NCBI GenBank assembly: GCA_907163345.1
Contig: CAJQUN010000002.1
Span: 42,757,754 to 42,821,753, forward strand
DNA: 64,000 nt
From: Haberlea rhodopensis
Lineage: Eukaryota; Streptophyta; Magnoliopsida; Lamiales; Gesneriaceae
Direction: 5' to 3'
Below the pieces are notes generated by a model. It was not told where the DNA came from. It worked only from the letters and a program-made list of their open reading frames with translations, and did not search any database. The position numbers and the translations under genes are program-made. Shown piece by piece: positions 58,059 to 64,000 of the stretch (the first letter of the stretch is position 1; the number at the start of each line of letters is the position of its first letter).

Positions 58059-59127
58059 ATGTACATCCCAAAAAAGTTAAAATTCTCCACCACTCATAGT
58101 AAAGATTTGGAATGACTTTTAATTCCTAATTACCCTCATCTCTCTTTACTCTTTGCTATTTTCATTTTCGACACGGCCACCTCCACATTGGCTTTTCATC
58201 TCCTGTTTTCTACATGTACCATTTCTTTAATTCCTAATGTGCGGCTCTTTCTTCAATTATTGTTTTTTTTGCATCTTATTTTTTATCCAATATAATACTA
58301 ATATTTACACAAGTATTTTGATAAAATAGCAAGTTAATGTGCTCAATTTTATATTAGATGATAGATTTTTAAAACGATTGTATGGGTCAATATCTATAAG
58401 CAATTATAATAAATATTTTTCTAAAACAAAAGATATTTATAACGATATAAATTATCATGTTTAATTTAAAAAGTATGTTTTAAGAATTTTATAGTAGTCA
58501 ACTATCATCAAAAAATATTTTAAGTTTATAAAATGTTATTTAATAGAAAACTTTTGTTTTATTACACAAAATTATAGATTACAATTATTTAGCAACATTA
58601 ACTGAATCTTCAAGGTCGTCATCTCTTGAAGATGCAAAAAAGTTGTTCAATATTTGCCATGTAAAAGACATTCAATATGTATTTTTCACATTTTTGACTG
58701 TTAAATAAGTAAAATGTGTTTACATTAACAGTAAAAAAATTATATGTTGAAGATGTTGTTTATGTTCAATTGTTAGTTCAAAGAAATCAATTATAAGTTA
58801 TAAAATCTACAGAATATAAAATTCTTTTGATAATTCCGTGTAATTCTATAAAAGTTATTAGAAATCTATCAATTTCATAAAAGTCCATCATTTAAAAAAG
58901 TCATTAAAAGTCGATAAAGTCCATAGAAATCTATTGAAAAAGTGTACGAGACTCTATACAAATCTTTTTATAACTTCATGAAATTCTATAAAAGTCAATA
59001 GAAATCTATCAACTCCATAAAAGTCAATCATTTAAAAAAGTCATTAAAAGTCAATAAAAGTCTAGATTGAATAACACCGTAAGACAGTTATTCTAAGACT
59101 TTCTTCCTTTATATATAGAGTCGGTTC

Positions 59128-59540
59128 TAGGGGTGTAAACGAATCCAATCGAGCCGAATATGTAGAAAATATTAAGGTTCTCGGCTCGAAATAGTTATAT
59201 TCGAGCTCGAGTTCGATTCGAAGTTCGAATAATTTAAAAAAATTGGCCCGAATTCGGCTCGAATCAAAGTTCGAGTTCGGCTAGAAAATGTTCGAACATG
59301 TTCGCGAGCTATTCGAATCATTGCTCGAAATAAATACCCGAGAGGTTCGAAATATATTTATTTAATATATAATTATATTATATTAATAAAATATTAAAGT
59401 TCGCGAACGGCTCGCGAACTCTCGAACAAAGTAATTTGGGCTCGAGTTCGGCTCGAAAAAAAGTTCGAACATGTTCGAGTTCGGCTCGGATTCGAGAATT
59501 TTGAATTCGAATCAAATATTTATCGAGCCGGCTTCAAAAG
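59128..59540. mobile_element. hAT-like element, 5' part only
   Basis: It starts TAGGGGTGTAAACGAATCC, a typical plant hAT terminus, followed by many TTCGAGTTCGGCTCGAA-type short repeats. No matching CACCCCTA end is found before the sequence changes near 59540, so it is truncated or worn on the right. Confidence 0.6.
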
Positions 59541-59989
59541 GAGATGATAACTAATGATGTATTTGTTTTGATTTCGAACGTTTTGATTTATAATATATCG
59601 TCCCAATGAAACGTCCTAAAAAATTTCGGCACCTTTGGCACAATTATGTGTAAGCAATTCATCTTTCACATATGTCCCCAGCTTATGTAAAGCGTCGAGC
59701 ATTTTAGATCTTCGCTTTACATTGATAATTTCTTATACTGAAGCAAGCGAAAATATGATTTCAGATCAGTAGTTCCATATACTGAAAAGACTCTAGTGTT
59801 TCATCTCCTTTTCATTCCTTAATTTTGACAGCAACTTCTACCTCTTCATCGGCTATCATTTCTGATGAATCCCTCTATGAAACATAAAGCTGTCACAACG
59901 AGTCAATCCGAACCAAACGAATTGGCCCACCTAACCCCGTGGCCCAAACAGGCCCAGCATATTTGGGCCCGCCTTCAGGCGGTTGGGAA
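59541..59989. other. Intergenic stretch
   Basis: No gene recognised. A small GGCCCA-rich region (59930-59975), with the inverted pair GCCTTCAGGC, lies just before the Copia LTR. Confidence 0.4.
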
Positions 59990-61720
59990 TGTTGGGTTTT
60001 TGTCCCAGACGTCAGATCCAAACGCAGCGGAAAAATAAACATAAACAGATCTAACCCAGGGACGGATGATCGCGCCTGATTCATATATAAACATGCATAA
60101 ATCGAATATAATGCACGAAAAGAAGATTAACGTTCACCGACGTGAATCTGATGGCGGTGATCCTCAAATCCAATCAACCTGACCAGATCTTCAAGCTCAG
60201 CATCAGTGCTAGTTTGGTATGAACTTTCATAGAGAGAGATTGATTTGATTGAGAGCGATAGGTTTTATTTAACCCTAGATATGAATGACATATTTATAGT
60301 TGAAATGAGTCAGCTAATTGGGCTAGGGTCCATAAAGCTCATCGGACCAACATTTGGCTTACTGGACATTTATGCTAACAATCTCACACTTGCTCACAAG
60401 CCAACACAAAACTACAAACTCATAATTCAAGTTAGCCATTCCAATTGAACAACTTGATGTACTACCAACGTACATAATTATGAGACATAAATATATCAAA
60501 TATTTTAATTTTATAACTTTCTATAGATGAAACATTTTCAAATATAGAAACTCCACTAAAGTGAGAAGCTTTCAAAAATTAAATGCATTTCTTCTAAATC
60601 ACTCAATTTGAGCACTTAACATTTAAGTCTCAATTTTCATCGATAGATCGGCGGTCGGTTGATTGTGACCCAACGAGGCTCAAGTGTATCGACTTTTGTG
60701 ATTTTATAAGTCAAACAATTTCTTTGGGCTTACCCTGAATGCCTCATTGTCGATTAAACTCCTTTAATAGACAACGATCGAAATATAATTCCAGCAACAA
60801 CCTACTGATCGTGGGTAGCGCCTAGCATCTGCGCTTCACGAAGACCTTGATACAAATGACTAGCAACGTACGAGAATCTGTCAGCCATAGTTAGCTTGCA
60901 GTACATTCCTTTAACTCAATATGTCCCGATTGAATCAATGGCATTGGTTGATCGAGACCCCTTATGATTTTAATAACTATGTATTTGTTTCACATTATAT
61001 GATTCATAGTGTGCGTATATGAAAAACTCTTTTTTCACAAGCACTATCCACTCTGGCCAGAGATTCCTTGAATCATATACAGAAAAACACATAGGAAATC
61101 CAGGTTCATGAAGATCAGTAGTGAACCCCCTACGGCAATCATAGGTCTCAGACATCATCACTGTATACCCAAAATAACAACTTTATGACCCACATGTGAT
61201 CAGTCATTAAATCAAAGTATACAACTATCTATCAAGACCTCAATGACGCCTCGGGTCATGAGGAGCAATGGTGCACAACTATGACTAGGAATTCTATACT
61301 CGACAAATAGTAACCACTTATAGAATTCCGAGTAGGGTCGTTCATTGAACTCATTCCTAATGAGCACCTATTCATATGTGTGACTTCTCCAAGCCAACGT
61401 CGATGAAACAAGGCGCACTACACTAGACAGATCATGAATACCAGTCTCTAACAAGGATATATCGATATCTCATTCTCGAAGGCTCATCGACCAGGAGCAT
61501 TTAGAAATCGTAGTCGATAATGTATTTCATGGTCACCATCATATGCGTAACCACATTCTATGGACTATATCAATCTCAAGGACTTCATCAATGCATCAAG
61601 ATGCATGGGTAAATAGATGAAGAAGTGACATATATATTAATATTCAAACAAAGATTTGTCATAATAAGAGTATAAGTACAATCAATCAACTATTGATTTA
61701 CTTAATTATATACGATAACA
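59990..61720 (-). repeat. 3' LTR of a degenerate Copia element
   Basis: Bounded by TGTTGGGTTT on the left and ATAACA on the right (minus strand: TGTTATCG...AACCCAACA). The adjoining minus-strand purine tract (GGAAAAGTGAGAGAT) lies directly after the RNase H remnant, as expected for a Copia 3' LTR. It is 1.73 kb. The partner LTR is beyond the window, so the length rests on the TG...CA ends alone. Confidence 0.7.
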
Positions 61721-63860
61721 ATATCTCTCACTTTTCCAAAGCCAACTACTCATGTGTCTCGAGACCATCTTCCCAAGATGCTGACAGACACTAATCGTTG
61801 TAAAGACATTGTCAGTGGATTTACTATAATTTTCTGTTGAAGCAATTCTCTCGATAATAATGTCGCATCTACCACCTCTCTCATTAGATGGTATTTTCTC
61901 AATACATGTTTGGATACTGATGAGATCTTGGCTATTCATAATAGCTCAACTTTTGTCACAGTACACAGGGACTGTGTCAACCGTACTAGAAATTACACTC
62001 AACTCTTGGATGAAATTTCATATCCAAACTGCCTCTTTGCTGCATCATATGTTGCAATGTCAGCTTTAGTGGTGGAATCCGATGTGGTGTCTTACTTGGA
62101 AGGTTTCCAAGAGACAACATCATCATTATGCTTAAATACAAATCCAAACATCGATTTGGAATCATCTACATCCGACTGAAAACTAGCATCAACTTAGCTT
62201 CAACTTTATTTCTTCATTTATAGATCCAAAAACCATGAATATGTCCTAAGTTCTTCATAAGTACTTAAATATTATTTTCTCAGTTTTCCAGTAACCTTCA
62301 CAGGATCTGTCTGATGTTTGCTCATCACAGTAAGAATATACATCAGGCCAAGTACATAACATAGCACACATTATGCTATTAAAAATTGAAACATAATGTA
62401 CCAATGTCATCTTTTCTCTCACATCATCAATCTTAATACCCATTGACTCGAGAGATGAATACTATGACATACTGTGAAGTAACTCATTTTTTGACTATTC
62501 CATGCTAAACTTTTTTAGCACGGTGTTTATGTACGTAGATTGAGCGACATCAAGCATCCTTTAGATCTATCTATATAGATCTTTATGCCAAGCACGTATG
62601 ACGCTTCTCCAAAATCTTTCAAGTGAGAAATTAGTAGATAATCATGCTTTTATCGATTAACCAAATATCATTCACAATGAGTAGGATATCATCGACTTAA
62701 AGCACTAAAAATATAATCGCGCTCCCACTGACCCTTTTGTACACACATGTCACTTCCGGTTTTTTGACAACACCAAACATTTTGATAATGTTATCAACCT
62801 GAAGTTCTAACTTCGGGACATCTTCTTAGGCCTATAAATGGACCTCTGGAGTTTGCAACATTTTGCTCATGCCCATAAGTTGTGAACACCTTTGGCTGCT
62901 ACATTTCTACCTCAATGTCACCATTGAGAAATGTTGTATTCACATCCATCTTTCATATCTCGTATTCATAATATGCAGATATAACTAATAAAATCCAAAT
63001 AGACGATAGCATCACAACTGATGGAAAGTTCCTCACAGAAAACTCTTTGCCTATGAGAACAACCTCTTCCCATCAGTTAAGCTTTGAAGGTCTCTACCTT
63101 CCCATATACTCCAAGCTTTCGCTTGTAAATCCATTCGCAGCCAATGAGAACAATTCCCTCAAGATGATCTACTAAGGTCCATACCTTATCAGAGTACATG
63201 AAGTCTATTTCAAATCTCGTGCATCTTGCCAATGTCCCGAAACGATGTCCAACATCGTCTCCTTGAAAGTCTTAGTATCACATCCATGGTCAACATCATT
63301 TAGAAGTAAATTCAATTTATCAGGAGTTCTTGAAATATTTTCAGATCCACTTGGTATGTATAGTTCAAAGGTTATGATTGACTTAATTAATTTCACAGTT
63401 TTTCACTTTTTCAGTTGTATGTGGTTCTTAAACCCTTTCAAGTTCTATTATATTGTCATTCATTTCTAATAGAAACATTTTCTTTAGAAAGACTACACTC
63501 GTGAAAACAAACACTTTGTCTTCAATTGATAATAAAAAGTCTACAAAATAGCATAAGATGGATCAACTATCCAACTCATCTCACACTGGCTGCTTTACAA
63601 AAGCAGAAAAATCTCAAATCTATATTTGAATTTTCTTTTTCAATCCATATCGTATATGGAGTTTTGATAACTACATTTGTATGAATTATGTTCAACAAAT
63701 ATTAACTTTAGAGAACTACTGGGAGAGAATCACATTCTCTTTAAGATAACTCAATTTCCTTTTGCACTAATATTTAGTGCTCCACATACGCCCATATGAA
63801 TCAAATTCAAATGACCATCAGCGCATGCCAAAGATATGTGGGGTTTAAGTTATCATTATT
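61721..63860 (-). pseudogene. Degenerate Copia pol (integrase, reverse transcriptase, RNase H)
   Basis: The minus strand, read from high to low coordinates, gives scraps in Copia order: VCGALNISAKG (integrase, about 63770), KMDVNTTFLNGDIEVEM (reverse transcriptase, about 62940), VDDILLIVNDI with LKDFGEASYVLGIKI (about 62690-62580) and CTWPDVYSY (about 62340). The RNase H end is DSKSMFGFVFKHNDDVVSWK and DTTSDSTTKADIATYDAAKR (about 62170-62050), followed by EPRSHQ-like sequence. Stops and frameshifts are frequent. The catalytic VDD remains, but the gene is clearly dead. It belongs with the LTR at 59990-61720. Confidence 0.85.
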
Positions 63861-63883
63861 CTTTGAACATCATCATACTAATC

Positions 63884-64000
63884 TGTTGGAATCGAAGAGG
63901 GAGGAGGGGGGGTGAATGAGATTCCTTGGCTACTTTAGCTTTTTAAAATGAGTTTGCAAAATAATTGAGTTTGCGCTTGCGGAAGCCTTACGTCAGTCGA
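63884..64000. mobile_element. Probable start of another LTR element, cut by the window edge
   Basis: TGTTGGAATCGAAGAGGGAG, then a G-run and GGTGAATGAGATT, resembles the LTR starts of common plant Copia elements. It interrupts the Copia pol pseudogene. Only 117 bp are visible. Confidence 0.4.

Larger units (their letters stand above)
51671..59079. mobile_element. Harbinger-like TIR element split by an LTR retrotransposon
   Basis: The left end GGGGGGTGTATTGGTTATAGA-like (first 15: GGGGGGTGTATTGGT) and the right end, read on the minus strand CGGTGTTATTCAATCTAGAC, are inverted relatives. Both are flanked by TAA (51668-51670 and 59080-59082). Subterminal repeats of GACTTTTATTGACTTTT and AAAAGTCTA/TATAAAAGTCTAT occur in both halves. 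Without the 6.1-kb LTR element it would be about 1.3 kb. No transposase is recognised, so it is non-autonomous. The superfamily rests on the 3-bp duplication and is moderate. Confidence 0.7.

Overview
The window is nuclear DNA of a flowering plant, most likely a eudicot. It has GT-AG introns, plant-specific gene families (BASS, TIFY, PORR, a plant bromodomain family) and dense nested transposons: Helitron, LTR elements of Copia and Gypsy type, a TRIM, a MULE, hAT-like, pogo/Emigrant-like and Harbinger-like elements. No rRNA, tRNA or CRISPR array was seen. Five host genes can be modelled with reading phases that agree across their splice sites; the rest is mostly transposon.

Layout. (1) About 1-17.5 kb is a decayed Helitron on the minus strand. 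Its RepHel gene (about 17340 down to 3339) is followed by an RPA1-like gene (about 2604 down to 450). RepHel is split twice: by a TRIM at 15857-16204 with an exact 5-bp target-site duplication (TSD), and by an 8.8-kb non-coding LTR element (LARD) at 6924-15696. (2) 17.6-19.9 kb holds a tandem duplication and an Emigrant-like MITE. (3) 19976-29252 (minus) is a seven-exon bromodomain gene. Its large third intron carries an hAT-like element and a very young LTR element (24687-27497) with apparently identical LTRs and one long gag-containing ORF. (4) 30754-32948 is a MULE-type foldback element with about 0.75-kb inverted arms and a 9-bp TSD. Degenerate pogo and hAT copies follow. (5) 34719-38490 (plus) is a complete seven-exon BASS1-like plastid transporter gene. 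(6) 39481-40627 is a non-autonomous TIR element with internal GC-rich repeats. (7) 41652-43114 (plus) is a TIFY-domain gene with no visible Jas motif, flanked by a MITE and a pogo-like element. (8) 46343-47605 (minus) is an intronless PORR gene for organelle RNA processing. (9) 48099-51411 (minus) is a CCDC47/DUF1682 ER membrane protein gene. (10) 51671-59079 is a Harbinger-like element split by an Athila-like, gag-only LTR element (51932-58058). (11) 59990 to the right edge is a degenerate minus-strand Copia element with the start of another LTR at 63884.

The host genes do not form a pathway. They are independent housekeeping, regulatory or transport genes embedded in transposons. The transposon part shows a clear nesting order and two independent LTR families that lack pol but keep a gag-like ORF. 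All element calls rest on terminal repeats, TSDs and motifs read by eye; no database search was run.
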